A stretch of 58,033 nt of DNA, taken from Hyphomicrobiales bacterium. Lineage in GTDB: Bacteria; Pseudomonadota; Alphaproteobacteria; Rhizobiales; Xanthobacteraceae. The stretch lies in the NCBI GenBank assembly GCA_009377755.1, contig WHTM01000033.1, forward strand, positions 1 through 58,033. Reading direction: 5' to 3'. A program made the translations under genes and the position numbers. The notes beneath the pieces are model-generated. The model was given only the letters and a program-made list of their open reading frames with translations. It had not been told where the DNA came from and did not search any database. This document shows positions 1 to 8,061 of the stretch, piece by piece. Every line of letters starts with the position of its first letter. Position 1 is the first letter of the stretch.

Positions 1-1047
1 GCCGGCATCATCGAGCCCGGCCATTTCCGCTTCACCGCCAACGGCGAGACCGTGGTGCGCCTGGAGGAGCGCCTCGGCTACGTCCACAAAGGCATCGAGT
101 CGCTGATGGCGGGTGCGACGCTCGACAAGGCGGCGCGGCTCGCCGGCCGCACCTCGGGCGACAGCACGGTGGCCTACGCGCTTGCCTTCGCGCATGCGGT
201 CGAGGCGGCGCTGGAGATCCAGGCGTCGCCGCGCGCCGTCTATCTGCGCGCGCTGATGGCCGAGCTCGAACGCCTCGCGAACCACTTCGGCGACTTCGGC
301 GCGATCTGCAACGACGCCTCGTTCTCGCTCATGCACGCGCAGTGCTACGTGTTGCGCGAGCAGACTCTGCGAGCGTCCGACGCCTGCTTCGGTCATCGGC
401 TGATGATGGACTGCGTCGTGCCGGGCGGCGTCGCCCGCGACCTTGCCGCCGGCGGCGCCACGCAGGTCGCGGCGCTGCTACAGGAGGTGCGGCGCATCTT
501 CCCGGAACTGGTCGAACTCTACGACAACACCGCCTCGCTACAAAACCGCACGGTGACGACTGGAATTCTCCGTGCCGAGCTCGCGAAGCAGTTCGGGGCC
601 GGCGGCTATGTCGGACGCGCCAGCGGTCGCGCCTTCGACGTCCGCAAGGCGCTTGCGTACCCGCCTTACGATCAACTCGAATTCAGCATCGCGGTTCGCG
701 AGGCCGGCGATGTCAATGCCCGTGTCTGGGTACGGATCGACGAGATCGAGCAGAGCTTGTCGCTGATCGAGCAGATCGTGCGGCGCCTGCCCGACGGACC
801 GATCCAGGTCCCTATCAATCCGGCACCGGGCCGGCGGCGCGAAGGCATTGGTCTTGTCGAAGGCTTCCGCGGCGACGTGCTGGTATGGCTACGGCTCGAC
901 GGCGACCGCGTTGTGCGTTGCCATCTGCGCGACCCGTCGTGGTTCCAGTGGCCGCTGCTGGAGGCCGTGATCGAAGGCAACATCGTCGCCGACTTCCCAC
1001 TGTGCAACAAGTCATTCAACTGCTCCTACTCCGGACACGATCTGTGA
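1..1047 (+). CDS. Hydrogenase-4/NuoD-like large subunit (Ehr type), 5' partial
   Basis: The reading frame is open from base 1, so the N-terminus is outside the window; 348 residues are visible. It begins with the EPGHFRF block and continues with EERLGYVHKGIE, both characteristic of the group 4 [NiFe]-hydrogenase large subunit and NuoD superfamily. Where a true hydrogenase has the RxCGxC nickel motif this protein reads GRTSGDSTV. At the C-terminus, in place of DPCxxC, there is CNKSFNCSYSGHDL with cysteines six apart. That pattern fits the energy-converting-hydrogenase-related (Ehr) complexes, which are thought to lack the NiFe site; their substrate is unsettled. It would sit in a membrane-bound complex with the small subunit encoded 67 bases downstream. 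The stop codon lies inside a palindromic repeat. Confidence 0.85.
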   Translation, partial: AGIIEPGHFRFTANGETVVRLEERLGYVHKGIESLMAGATLDKAARLAGRTSGDSTVAYALAFAHAVEAALEIQASPRAVYLRALMAELERLANHFGDFGAICNDASFSLMHAQCYVLREQTLRASDACFGHRLMMDCVVPGGVARDLAAGGATQVAALLQEVRRIFPELVELYDNTASLQNRTVTTGILRAELAKQFGAGGYVGRASGRAFDVRKALAYPPYDQLEFSIAVREAGDVNARVWVRIDEIEQSLSLIEQIVRRLPDGPIQVPINPAPGRRREGIGLVEGFRGDVLVWLRLDGDRVVRCHLRDPSWFQWPLLEAVIEGNIVADFPLCNKSFNCSYSGHDL

Positions 1048-1095
1048 GCATGATCCCGAAAAGTGGATACCGGTTTTCGGATAAGATTATGCTCA
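1045..1095. repeat. Palindromic repeat element containing the stop codon of the upstream gene
   Basis: Imperfect inverted repeat with outer arms TGAGCAT (1045-1051) and ATGCTCA (1089-1095) and inner arms CCGAAAA (1056-1062) and TTTTCGG (1074-1080). The TGA stop of the large-subunit gene is the first three bases of the element. Very similar elements are, from memory, abundant in Bradyrhizobium-group genomes. It fills most of the gap before the small-subunit gene and may be transcribed as a hairpin between the two cistrons. Confidence 0.75.
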
Positions 1096-1114
1096 AACGA
1101 AAGAAGACTCTTCC

Positions 1115-1630
1115 ATGCGCAGAATGCTGTTCGAGAATCTGGCGCGTACGCCGCTGACGGAGGCGCCGCCTCCCGCGGACGATGCGGCGTTGGCGGAGCT
1201 AGCCGTGAGCGTCGACTATGCGGCGCGGCGGCGGCTCGGGCGCAGCCTTTCGATCCGTCAGGTGGACGCCGGCTCGTGCAACGGCTGCGAGCTGGAAATC
1301 CACGCGCTCAACAACGCATTCTACGATCTGGAGCGGTTCGGGTTGCATTTCGTCGCGTCGCCGCGCCATGCCGACGTGCTGCTGGTAACCGGTCCGGTCA
1401 CCAGGAACATGCGCGAGGCGCTGGAGCGGACCTACCACGCGACCCCCGACCCGAAATGGGTGGTCGCAGTCGGCGACTGCGCGGCCAATGGCGGGATTTT
1501 CGCAGACAGTTACGCCGTTGTCGGTAGCGTCGGCCAGGTCGTCCCGGTCGACCTGCACATCCGTGGCTGTCCGCCGACGCCGATGCAATTGCTGGCCGGA
1601 CTGCTGGCGCTGCTTGAACCGAAGACCTGA
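1115..1630 (+). CDS. NuoB/HyfI-like [4Fe-4S] small subunit of an Ehr/hydrogenase-4-type complex
   Basis: 171 residues, matching the NuoB/hydrogenase-4 small-subunit family. The cluster-ligand motifs are intact: CNGCE near residues 54-58, GDC in the middle and RGCPP near the C-terminus, which together supply the cysteines for the N2-type [4Fe-4S] cluster. It lies directly behind the large subunit with a repeat between them and is probably cotranscribed. The retained cluster beside a large subunit without the nickel cysteines suggests an electron-transfer complex rather than a hydrogenase. The start at 1115 is the first ATG giving a normal N-terminus; a second ATG three codons later is possible. 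Confidence 0.85.
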   Translation: MRRMLFENLARTPLTEAPPPADDAALAELAVSVDYAARRRLGRSLSIRQVDAGSCNGCELEIHALNNAFYDLERFGLHFVASPRHADVLLVTGPVTRNMREALERTYHATPDPKWVVAVGDCAANGGIFADSYAVVGSVGQVVPVDLHIRGCPPTPMQLLAGLLALLEPKT

Positions 1631-1853
1631 GGACGCCGCTCAGTCGACGATCGCCGCGCCGCGACGTGGACGATGTTGCCCCATTCGTCTCCCACGAGCC
1701 GCGCGCACAAATGACGCATGCGAACGTGCGAATGATGTGTGCGGACAATGCGAGGTGATGCACGTCGGCCGGAGTCGGTGGCGGCGGGGAAGCCGTGGGC
1801 TGGCATTGATCGGCGCCGCCGTGCATCATGGCGGCGGAACGAGGGAGTGACGC

Positions 1854-2831
1854 ATGCAGGGCAAAATCGCGCTCGAAGAGCATTTCGCCATCGAGGACAC
1901 GATCAACGACTCCAAGGGATTCTTCCCCGATACCATCTGGACGGAGCTGCGCGGGCGCCTGCTCGACATCCAGGATCGGCGGCTGCGGCTGATGGACCAG
2001 CACGGCATCGAGATGATGCTGCTGTCGCTGAACGCGCCCGCCGTCCAGGCGATCCTCGATCCGGCGCACGCCAACGAACTCGCCCGCAAGGCGAACGATT
2101 TCCTCGCCGAGGAGGTGCGCAAGCGTCCCGACCGCTTCCAGGGTCTCGCGGCGCTGCCGATGCAGGGTCCGGAGATGGCGGCCAAGGAAATGCAGCGTTG
2201 CGTGAAGGAGCTCGGATTCAAAGGGGCGCTGGTCAACGGGTTTTCGCAGATCAGCGACCCGGACACCCCGGTCTACTACGACCTCAAGCAGTACTGGCCG
2301 TTCTGGAAAGTGGTGGAAGAGCTCGATGTGCCGTTCTATCTGCACCCGCGCAATCCATTGGCCCGTGATGCCAGAATCTACGAAGGGCACGGCTGGCTGC
2401 TCGGACCGTCCTGGGCCTTCGGCCAGGAAACCGCGGTGCATTCGCTGCGGCTGATGGGCTCCGGCCTGTTCGACGAATGCCCGCGCCTGCAGATTATCAT
2501 CGGCCACATGGGCGAAGGACTGCCGATCAGCATGTGGCGGGTCGACAACACCAATGCCTGGGTCAAGCCGCGGCACAATTATCCGGCGAAGAAAAAGATC
2601 GCCGATTATTTCCACGCCAATTTCTACATCACGACGTCGGGCAACTTCCGCACCCAATCGCTGATCGACGCCATTCTGGAGATCGGTACCGACCGCATCC
2701 TGTTCTCCACCGACTGGCCGTTCGAGAACGTCGACCACGCGGCGGACTGGTTCGACGCGGCCACCATCAGCGAGAACGATCGGATCAAGATCGGCCGCAC
2801 CAACGCCATGCGGCTGTTCAAGCTTGGGTGA
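1854..2831 (+). CDS. Gamma-resorcylate (2,6-dihydroxybenzoate) decarboxylase-type amidohydrolase
   Basis: 325 residues, the usual length for gamma-resorcylate/2,3-dihydroxybenzoate decarboxylases of the amidohydrolase superfamily. These are metal-dependent, non-oxidative and reversible. The metal and active-site residues can be placed: E8 and H10 in IALEEHF, H164 in FYLHPRNP, H218 in IIGHMGEG and D287 in FSTDWPF. The segments ALVNGFSQ, WLLGPSWAF and TTSGNFRTQ are typical of the resorcylate branch. The expected role is removal of the carboxyl group from a dihydroxybenzoate to give resorcinol or catechol in the cytosol. No other gene of that pathway is adjacent, so the substrate is inferred from family resemblance only. 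Confidence 0.85.
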   Translation: MQGKIALEEHFAIEDTINDSKGFFPDTIWTELRGRLLDIQDRRLRLMDQHGIEMMLLSLNAPAVQAILDPAHANELARKANDFLAEEVRKRPDRFQGLAALPMQGPEMAAKEMQRCVKELGFKGALVNGFSQISDPDTPVYYDLKQYWPFWKVVEELDVPFYLHPRNPLARDARIYEGHGWLLGPSWAFGQETAVHSLRLMGSGLFDECPRLQIIIGHMGEGLPISMWRVDNTNAWVKPRHNYPAKKKIADYFHANFYITTSGNFRTQSLIDAILEIGTDRILFSTDWPFENVDHAADWFDAATISENDRIKIGRTNAMRLFKLG

Positions 2832-2850
2832 TGTTCGCGGGGACTCTCCG

Positions 2851-2989
2851 TTGTCGTCCCGGAAGCCGGAGCGAAGCGTAGGCTATCCGGGAGCCATGTC
2901 TCCCGACGTTTGCGGGGGGCACGCCTCGCTCAAGTGACAGACGCAGGGTCCATGGATCCGGCTCTTGCCGCACTCGGCCGGGACGACAA
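2851..2989. repeat. Long intergenic repeat bounded by 12-bp inverted arms
   Basis: Outer arms TTGTCGTCCCGG (2851-2862) and CCGGGACGACAA (2978-2989) are exact reverse complements and flank about 115 bases with further small inverted segments. The internal phrase ending GGCTATCCGGGA is common in repeats of Bradyrhizobium-like genomes (recalled, not searched). It accounts for much of the 318-base gap between the decarboxylase and hsp20; no gene is seen there. Confidence 0.65.
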
Positions 2990-3065
2990 TGGATGGGTTG
3001 GTGGTCGCCCGGGCAGCAAGAGCCGAAGCCTTGAACGTCCCCCATGAACTGCCCATATTTGATCA

Positions 3066-3094
3066 GACCGGCCCGGCGGGCCGCCGGACCGGTC
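3066..3094. other. GC-rich hairpin upstream of hsp20
   Basis: Arms GACCGGCCCGG (3066-3076) and CCGGACCGGTC (3084-3094) form an 11-bp stem with one mismatch and a 7-base loop, 55 bases before the hsp20 start. No T-run follows, so it is not a typical terminator. It could be part of a 5' leader, but the pyrimidine-rich anti-Shine-Dalgarno stretch of ROSE thermometers is not evident. Confidence 0.4.
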
Positions 3095-3149
3095 GGGGTG
3101 CCGTAAGGGCCCCATTTGCCAAAGTCGCTTAATCGAGGGCTTTGAGACT

Positions 3150-3581
3150 ATGTCCCGTGTCCCGTCCCTGTCCAGTCCGTTCTTGCTCGGATTCGACGAC
3201 ATTGAGCGTGCGCTCGATCGCGTCGCCAAGGCGGCGGACGGCTACCCGCCCTATAATATCGAGCGCCTCGGCCGCGAAGGTCAGAACCCGGAGCGGTTGC
3301 GGATCACGCTGGCGGTCGCCGGTTTCACCCGCGACCAGCTCGACGTGACCATCGAGGAAAGCCAGCTCGTCATTCGCGGGCGGCAGCAGGACGACAAGAC
3401 GCGCCAATTCCTCCACCGCGGCATTGCCGCGCGTCAGTTCCAGCGCACCTTCGTCTTGGCGGACGGCATGGAGGTACTGGCTGCGGATCTGAACAACGGG
3501 CTCTTGTCGATCGATCTCGCCCGGCCGGAGCCGGCGCGAACCGTGAAAACGATCGCCATCAGCGACCGGGACCAATCCTGA
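3150..3581 (+). CDS. Hsp20/alpha-crystallin small heat-shock protein
   Basis: 143 residues: a short N-terminal arm (FLLGFDDIERALDRV), an alpha-crystallin domain at about 35-130 and a short polar tail. Diagnostic segments are YNIER, ITLAVAGF and LVIRGRQQDD, and the GLLSIDL strand near the C-terminus. Family members act as ATP-independent holdases that keep unfolding proteins soluble in the cytoplasm. The spacing and PPYNIERL phrase resemble the IbpA/HspH type of rhizobia. Two DUF1150 genes follow on the same strand, a common arrangement in this order, so cotranscription under heat control is likely. The promoter was not identified with confidence. Confidence 0.9.
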   Translation: MSRVPSLSSPFLLGFDDIERALDRVAKAADGYPPYNIERLGREGQNPERLRITLAVAGFTRDQLDVTIEESQLVIRGRQQDDKTRQFLHRGIAARQFQRTFVLADGMEVLAADLNNGLLSIDLARPEPARTVKTIAISDRDQS

Positions 3582-3624
3582 AAGGACTCGACCGCATAAC
3601 CGCGTCAGAAAGGAGTCGAGGGCC

Positions 3625-3891
3625 ATGACCAACGACAGCAACACTGAACACAACGTCAAGGTTTCGCCGGAAGCGCTCGCCGCGATGGGCGGCGGCCGCA
3701 TCGCCTACGTTAAGCCGATTCGCTCGGAAGACGTGCCGGCGTTGTTCCCGCAGGTGCCGCAAATCGCGCCCGGCATGCAACTGTTCGCGCTGCATGCCGC
3801 CGACGGCACGCCGATGATGCTCACGGACAGCCGCGAGGCCGCGATCGCCAACGCCTGGAGCCAGGAGCTCGAGACCGTCAGCGTACACTGA
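3625..3891 (+). CDS. DUF1150 family protein (first copy)
   Basis: 88 residues with no signal peptide or membrane segment. The conserved DUF1150 blocks are MGGGRIAYVKPIRSEDV and LFALHAADGTPMMLTDSREAAIANA, ending in SVH. The family is, to my knowledge, largely restricted to alphaproteobacteria and often sits directly behind hsp20 genes; its function is unknown. It starts 43 bases after the hsp20 stop, with AAAGGAG upstream of the ATG. The genomic link suggests a stress or chaperone accessory, which is inference. Confidence 0.8.
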   Translation: MTNDSNTEHNVKVSPEALAAMGGGRIAYVKPIRSEDVPALFPQVPQIAPGMQLFALHAADGTPMMLTDSREAAIANAWSQELETVSVH

Positions 3892-4014
3892 CCGGAGGAC
3901 GGAAGGCGGAGGACGGACGACGGATCGTCTTCATCTGTCCACCGTCGTCGGTCATTCGTCCGATTTGAACCGAGCGGCACCCTCGTCCGTCCAATGGACG
4001 AGGAGATCCAAGCC

Positions 4015-4278
4015 ATGTCGTCGACGTTCACCCGCAGTCAGCCCGCGATGTCGCCCGAAACCTTTGCGATGCTTGGCGCAAGGCGCCTCGCCTACGTTCG
4101 GGCGGTCCGCTCCGAGGATGTCGGCTTCATCTACGTCGAAGCGCCGCTGCTCGCACCTGGCCGATTGGTCTTTGTGCTGCATGCCGCCGACGGCACCGCG
4201 CTGGTGATTGCCGAATCCGTGGAGGCGGCCATCGCCGATGCGGCAAACCAACAGCTCGACGCCACGAGCGTGCATTGA
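4015..4278 (+). CDS. DUF1150 family protein (second copy)
   Basis: 87 residues from the ATG at 4015; an in-frame ATG at 3994 would add seven. The later start is preferred because GAGGAG lies just upstream of it. It is clearly a paralogue of the preceding gene: both share LAYV, VRSEDV, an LHAADGT core, an ES/DS-x-EAAIA helix and the terminal SVH. Between the blocks it has diverged (GFIYVEAPLLAPGRL). The two copies are 123 bases apart on the same strand, consistent with an old tandem duplication. The function is unknown. Confidence 0.75.
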   Translation: MSSTFTRSQPAMSPETFAMLGARRLAYVRAVRSEDVGFIYVEAPLLAPGRLVFVLHAADGTALVIAESVEAAIADAANQQLDATSVH

Positions 4279-4310
4279 GACAGGCGCGGGGCGCCCCGGC
4301 TGCGACTGCC

Positions 4311-4772
4311 TTACGCTGCGCTCGCCGGTGGCAGCGCCAGAACCGCATAGATCGCATCGGCGTCGCGGGATTCGCGCAGCTTCTTGGCCGTGTCCGCGTC
4401 GCGTAATAGGCGCGCGACGCGCGCGAGCGCTTTCAGGTGGTCGGCGCCCGCCGATTCCGGTGCCAGCAGCAGGAAGATCAGGTCGACCGGCTGACCGTCG
4501 AGCGCATCGAATTCGATCGATCGATCGAGGCGGGCAAACAACCCGAATAGCCGGTCGAGCTTGCCAAGCTTGCCGTGGGGTATCGCGATGCCATTGCCGA
4601 CCGCGGTCGAGCCGAGCCGTTCGCGCTGCAACAGGATTTCGTAGATGGCCCGGTCGGGCTGCCCGATCAGCTCCGCAGCCTTTGTCGCAAGCTCGTGCAA
4701 CGCTTGCTTTTTTCCGTTCGCCTTGAGGGCCGGAATAATCGCATTGCGCGCGACGAGATCGGTTAGCGGCAT
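4311..4772 (-). CDS. ptsN: PtsN, nitrogen-regulatory phosphotransferase EIIA(Ntr)
   Basis: 153 residues with one PTS EIIA type 2 domain. The phosphorylatable histidine is H66 in GIAIPHGKL, and LLQRERLGSTAVGNG upstream is the conserved helix of EIIA(Ntr). In the nitrogen PTS (PtsP-NPr-EIIA(Ntr)) the protein accepts phosphate from NPr and regulates partners such as K+ transport, sensor kinases and (p)ppGpp enzymes; it does not import sugar. It is the last gene of the conserved lptC-lptA-lptB-rpoN-hpf-ptsN block and ends close to the convergent DUF1150 genes. Confidence 0.95.
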   Translation of the reverse strand: MPLTDLVARNAIIPALKANGKKQALHELATKAAELIGQPDRAIYEILLQRERLGSTAVGNGIAIPHGKLGKLDRLFGLFARLDRSIEFDALDGQPVDLIFLLLAPESAGADHLKALARVARLLRDADTAKKLRESRDADAIYAVLALPPASAA

Positions 4773-4853
4773 CGGGTCGGATCCGAGAATAGAAGAATGC
4801 GCCGCGCGTCCGGGGTCAAAGGCCGCGGACCATAGGAAGGCCCCGCCCGTCCG

Positions 4854-5468
4854 TCAACCGCCGCCGACGTCTCCGCCCGGGCCGACGGCCGGTGGATCGA
4901 TCCACCCGATGTGGCCATCGGCGCGGCGATAGACAATGTTGACCCGCCCGTGTCCCGCGTGCCGGAACACCAGCACCGGCGCACCGGTCATGTCGATATC
5001 CTGCACGGCTTCGCTCACGGATAGCCGGCGCAGTGTCGTGGTCGATTCGGCGATGATAATCGGCGCAAATCCCGACGCCAGGTCATCACTTTCGTCGTGG
5101 TCGGGAGCGGCGATGACGTAGCTTGCCGCCTCGACCGCGGGGTCCGGCGACAGCGCGTCGGTCCGCGCCTTGCCGGCGTGATCCTTGAGGCGCCGCTTGT
5201 AGCGGCGCAACCGCTTCTCGATGCGCGTCGCCGCCTGATCGGCGCTGGCATAGGCGTCGGCAGCCATCGCCTCGGCCTGCAGCACGACACCGGAATCGAG
5301 GTGAATCGCGCATTCGGTGCGGAATCCGAACCCGTCCTTGCCGATGGTCAGGTGACCGGAATAGCCGCCGTCGAAATACTTCCCGAGCGCATCCGAGACG
5401 CGCTCTCCCACGCGCGCGCGCAACGCCTCCCCGATATCGAGATTTTTCCCCGAAATGCGCAGCGGCAT
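4854..5468 (-). CDS. hpf: Long-form ribosome hibernation-promoting factor
   Basis: 204 residues from the ATG at 5468 (MPLRISGKN); an ATG at 5480 would add four. The frame stays open far upstream into rpoN, but that part has no family resemblance. Residues 1-100 are the S30AE/YfiA domain that binds the decoding region of the 30S subunit, with NLDIGEALRARV and the RRYKRRLKDH basic helix. Residues about 145-195 are the C-terminal dimerisation domain (VLVFRHAGHGRVNIVYRRADGHIGWIDP) that pairs 70S particles into 100S dimers. It is located between rpoN and ptsN as in most alphaproteobacteria. No strong Shine-Dalgarno sequence marks either start. Confidence 0.93.
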   Translation of the reverse strand: MPLRISGKNLDIGEALRARVGERVSDALGKYFDGGYSGHLTIGKDGFGFRTECAIHLDSGVVLQAEAMAADAYASADQAATRIEKRLRRYKRRLKDHAGKARTDALSPDPAVEAASYVIAAPDHDESDDLASGFAPIIIAESTTTLRRLSVSEAVQDIDMTGAPVLVFRHAGHGRVNIVYRRADGHIGWIDPPAVGPGGDVGGG

Positions 5469-5521
5469 GGTTCGGCCCATTTGCTGTCGACGAGCCCGGC
5501 CGGGTTCGCCACAGCCTTTAC

Positions 5522-7057
5522 CTATCGTGCCACGCCAGCCTCGGACTGCTTGAGCCGACGCCGCTGCACCGACGACGGAATGCGCATGGCTTCCCGATAC
5601 TTTGCGACGGTCCGGCGGGCGATGTCGATCCCCGACGCCCGTAATTTGTCGACGATCGTGTCGTCGGACAAGATTTCGCGGGGGCCTTCCGCGTCGATCA
5701 ATTGCCGGATGCGGTGGCGCACCGCTTCGGCGGAATGGGCCTCGCCGCCGTCGGCGGCCGCGATTGCCGCGGTAAAGAAGTACTTCAGTTCGAAGATGCC
5801 GCGGCTGGTCGCCATGTATTTGTTCGAGGTCACGCGCGAGACCGTCGATTCGTGCATGCCGATGGCATCGGCCACGGTCTTGAGATTGAGCGGGCGCAGG
5901 TGCTGCACACCGCGGGCGAAGAACGCATCCTGCTGGCGCACGATCTCGGACGCGACCTTCAGGATGGTCTTGGCGCGCTGATCGAGGGCGCGCACGAGCC
6001 AGGTCGCCGACTGCAGGCAATCGGCAAGGTAGGACTTGTCGTTCTCGCCGCGCGCCGTCTTCGACACCTGAGCGTAGTAGCTCTGGTTGACCAGCACCTT
6101 GGGCAGCGTGTCGGAATTGAGCTCGACGATCCAGGTCCCGTCGGCGGCCGGATGCACGAACACATCCGGCACCACCGGCTGCACCAGCGTCGAGCCGAAC
6201 GCGAGGCCGGGTTTCGGATCGAGGCGGCGCACCTCGGCGATCATGTCGGCGAGATCGTCGTCGCCGACGCCGCAGTGCCGCCGCAACGCGGCAAAGTCGC
6301 GCCGCGCCAGCAATTCGAGATGCGCGATCAGCGCCTGCATTGCCGGATCGTAGCGGTCACGCTCCCTGAGCTGGATCGCCAGGCACTCGGTGAGATTGCG
6401 CGCGCAGATGCCGGGCGGGTCAAAGCCCTGCAGAAGGACGAGCACCGCTTCGATCGCGTCCACCCGCGCTCCGAGGGTCGCGGCGACGTCCGCCAGATCG
6501 GCGTTCAGGTAGCCGGCCTCGTCGACCAGGTGGATCAGATGCTGCCCGATTATCCGCTGCACCGGGTCGGCGGTCGCCAGCACCAGTTGCTCGGTCAGGT
6601 GGCCGGCGAGCGTCGTCTCCGCCGAAATGAAGGCCTCCAGATTGTGGTCACCATCATCGCGGCCGCCGGCACCAACGTTGGCCCATTCCGAATAGGCGGG
6701 CGAGGCAGCTTGCCCGGCCCGGGGAGCCGGAGCCGAGCCCTCGTCGGGAAAGACATTGTCGAGCTGGGTTCCGAGCCGGTCTTCCAGGGCGGTCCGGCTG
6801 GTTTCCAGATTCTCGCCAAGCCAGTCGCGGGCGCCGTTCTCATCGGACGCCGAATGCGCCGATTCGGCCGTGTCGCCCTCCACCGGCGCCTCGTCGGAAT
6901 CGGTCCGCTCGAGCAGTGGATTGCGCTCGAGTTCCCCCTCGACGTAGCTGGTCAGCTCCAGGTTCGACAGTTGCAGCAGCTTGATGGCCTGCATCAGCTG
7001 CGGCGTCATGACCAGCGCTTGGCTTTGCCGGAGAAGTAGTTTTTGGGTGAGCGCCAT
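5522..7057 (-). CDS. rpoN: RNA polymerase sigma-54 factor
   Basis: 511 residues from the ATG at 7057, where the protein opens with the canonical MALTQKLLLRQSQ activator-interacting region; the frame extends 25 codons further but without conservation. Region I (about 1-50) is glutamine/leucine-rich, an acidic variable linker follows, then the core-binding domain (PPGICARNLTECL), and a C-terminal DNA-binding part with the RpoN box ARRTVAKYREAM. It directs core polymerase to -24/-12 promoters that need AAA+ activators, typically nitrogen and C4-dicarboxylate genes in this order. It lies downstream of lptB and upstream of hpf on the same strand. Confidence 0.97.
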   Translation of the reverse strand: MALTQKLLLRQSQALVMTPQLMQAIKLLQLSNLELTSYVEGELERNPLLERTDSDEAPVEGDTAESAHSASDENGARDWLGENLETSRTALEDRLGTQLDNVFPDEGSAPAPRAGQAASPAYSEWANVGAGGRDDGDHNLEAFISAETTLAGHLTEQLVLATADPVQRIIGQHLIHLVDEAGYLNADLADVAATLGARVDAIEAVLVLLQGFDPPGICARNLTECLAIQLRERDRYDPAMQALIAHLELLARRDFAALRRHCGVGDDDLADMIAEVRRLDPKPGLAFGSTLVQPVVPDVFVHPAADGTWIVELNSDTLPKVLVNQSYYAQVSKTARGENDKSYLADCLQSATWLVRALDQRAKTILKVASEIVRQQDAFFARGVQHLRPLNLKTVADAIGMHESTVSRVTSNKYMATSRGIFELKYFFTAAIAAADGGEAHSAEAVRHRIRQLIDAEGPREILSDDTIVDKLRASGIDIARRTVAKYREAMRIPSSVQRRRLKQSEAGVAR

Positions 7058-7187
7058 TGGTCGCAGTGCGAATTGGTCCGGTTCTTGCTTTAGCCCGGTT
7101 CGCTCCCGCTGTACACCGGTCCGTGCGGGCAATCGTAAACGGTGTTGATTTCGGGATTATCTCCGGGGTCCGCCGGGACCGGTCGAA

Positions 7188-7973
7188 TCAGAGGCGAAAC
7201 TCCTCGCCGAGGTAGAGCCGGCGAACATCCGGATTGTTGACGATGTCCTCGGCCCGTCCCTCCATCAAGACCTCTCCCGAATAGATGATGTAGGCGCGGT
7301 CGGTCAGGCCCAGCGTTTCGCGGACGTTGTGGTCGGTGATCAGCACCCCGATGCCCCGGTTGGTCAGGTGCCGGACCAGCGCCTGGATGTCGCCGACAGC
7401 GATCGGATCGATCCCGGCGAAGGGCTCATCCAGCAGCACGTAGCTCGGCCGCGTCGCCAGGGCCCGGGCGATCTCCACGCGGCGGCGCTCGCCGCCCGAC
7501 AGCGCAATCGACGGTGTCTTGCGCAGCTGCGCGATGTTGAACTCCTCCAGCAGCGCGTCAAGATCGGCCTCGCGCCGCTGCCGGTTCGGCTCGATGACCT
7601 CCAGCACCGAACGGATATTGTCCTCGACATTAAGGCCGCGGAAGATCGACGCCTCCTGCGGCAGATAACCGATGCCGAGCCGCGCACGCTGGTACATCGG
7701 CAGCCGGGTCACGTCGTAGCCGTCGACCTCGATGCGGCCGCGGTCAGCCTTCACCAACCCGGTGATCATGTAGAACACCGTGGTTTTGCCGGCGCCGTTC
7801 GGTCCGAGCAGGCCGACAACCTCGCCGCGGCGCACGTAGAGGCTGGCGCCTTTCACCACCTTGCGGCGTACGAAGCTCTTCTCCAGCCCGTGGGCGGCGA
7901 GGAAGCCGCCCTGCACGGCGCCCGGCTGGCGGCGGCGGAGTACGGGTTGAGCGGGATGGATCGGCTGGTTCAT
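7188..7973 (-). CDS. lptB: LPS export ABC transporter ATP-binding protein LptB
   Basis: 261 residues: a single ABC ATPase domain with Walker A GPNGAGKTT, Q-loop in YLPQEASIFRGL, signature LSGGERRR and Walker B YVLLDEPFAG followed by the switch histidine in ITDHNVRETL. The C-terminal YSGEVLMEG and YLGEEFRL ending is typical of LptB. With LptF/LptG (not in this window) it powers extraction of lipopolysaccharide from the inner membrane into the LptC-LptA bridge. The order lptC-lptA-lptB-rpoN is the standard one. An N-terminal extension of about 25 residues precedes the domain. Confidence 0.96.
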   Translation of the reverse strand: MNQPIHPAQPVLRRRQPGAVQGGFLAAHGLEKSFVRRKVVKGASLYVRRGEVVGLLGPNGAGKTTVFYMITGLVKADRGRIEVDGYDVTRLPMYQRARLGIGYLPQEASIFRGLNVEDNIRSVLEVIEPNRQRREADLDALLEEFNIAQLRKTPSIALSGGERRRVEIARALATRPSYVLLDEPFAGIDPIAVGDIQALVRHLTNRGIGVLITDHNVRETLGLTDRAYIIYSGEVLMEGRAEDIVNNPDVRRLYLGEEFRL

Positions 7974-8061
7974 CGATGGCGACGCTTCAGCATGTCGTTG
8001 ACGATGTCACACGGATCACGAACGGGACGGGGGTGGAGGTCAATGCTGCCGCGGCCAGCGT

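Noticed and set aside
1398..2738. Long open frame (446 codons) on the minus strand opposite the small subunit and decarboxylase
   Set aside because: It is the GC-rich shadow of two well-supported plus-strand genes; its translation shows no domain and a shadow-type composition rich in H, R, D and G.
2990..3149. ROSE-type RNA thermometer in the hsp20 leader
   Set aside because: A hairpin exists but the pyrimidine-rich segment pairing to the Shine-Dalgarno sequence that defines ROSE elements could not be found.
5469..6020. N-terminal extension of hpf to 388 residues
   Set aside because: The extra part overlaps rpoN in another frame and the conserved domain starts exactly at the ATG at 5468.
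5702..7039. 445-codon plus-strand frame opposite rpoN
   Set aside because: Complete overlap with an unmistakable rpoN; the translation is a reverse-complement shadow without family features.
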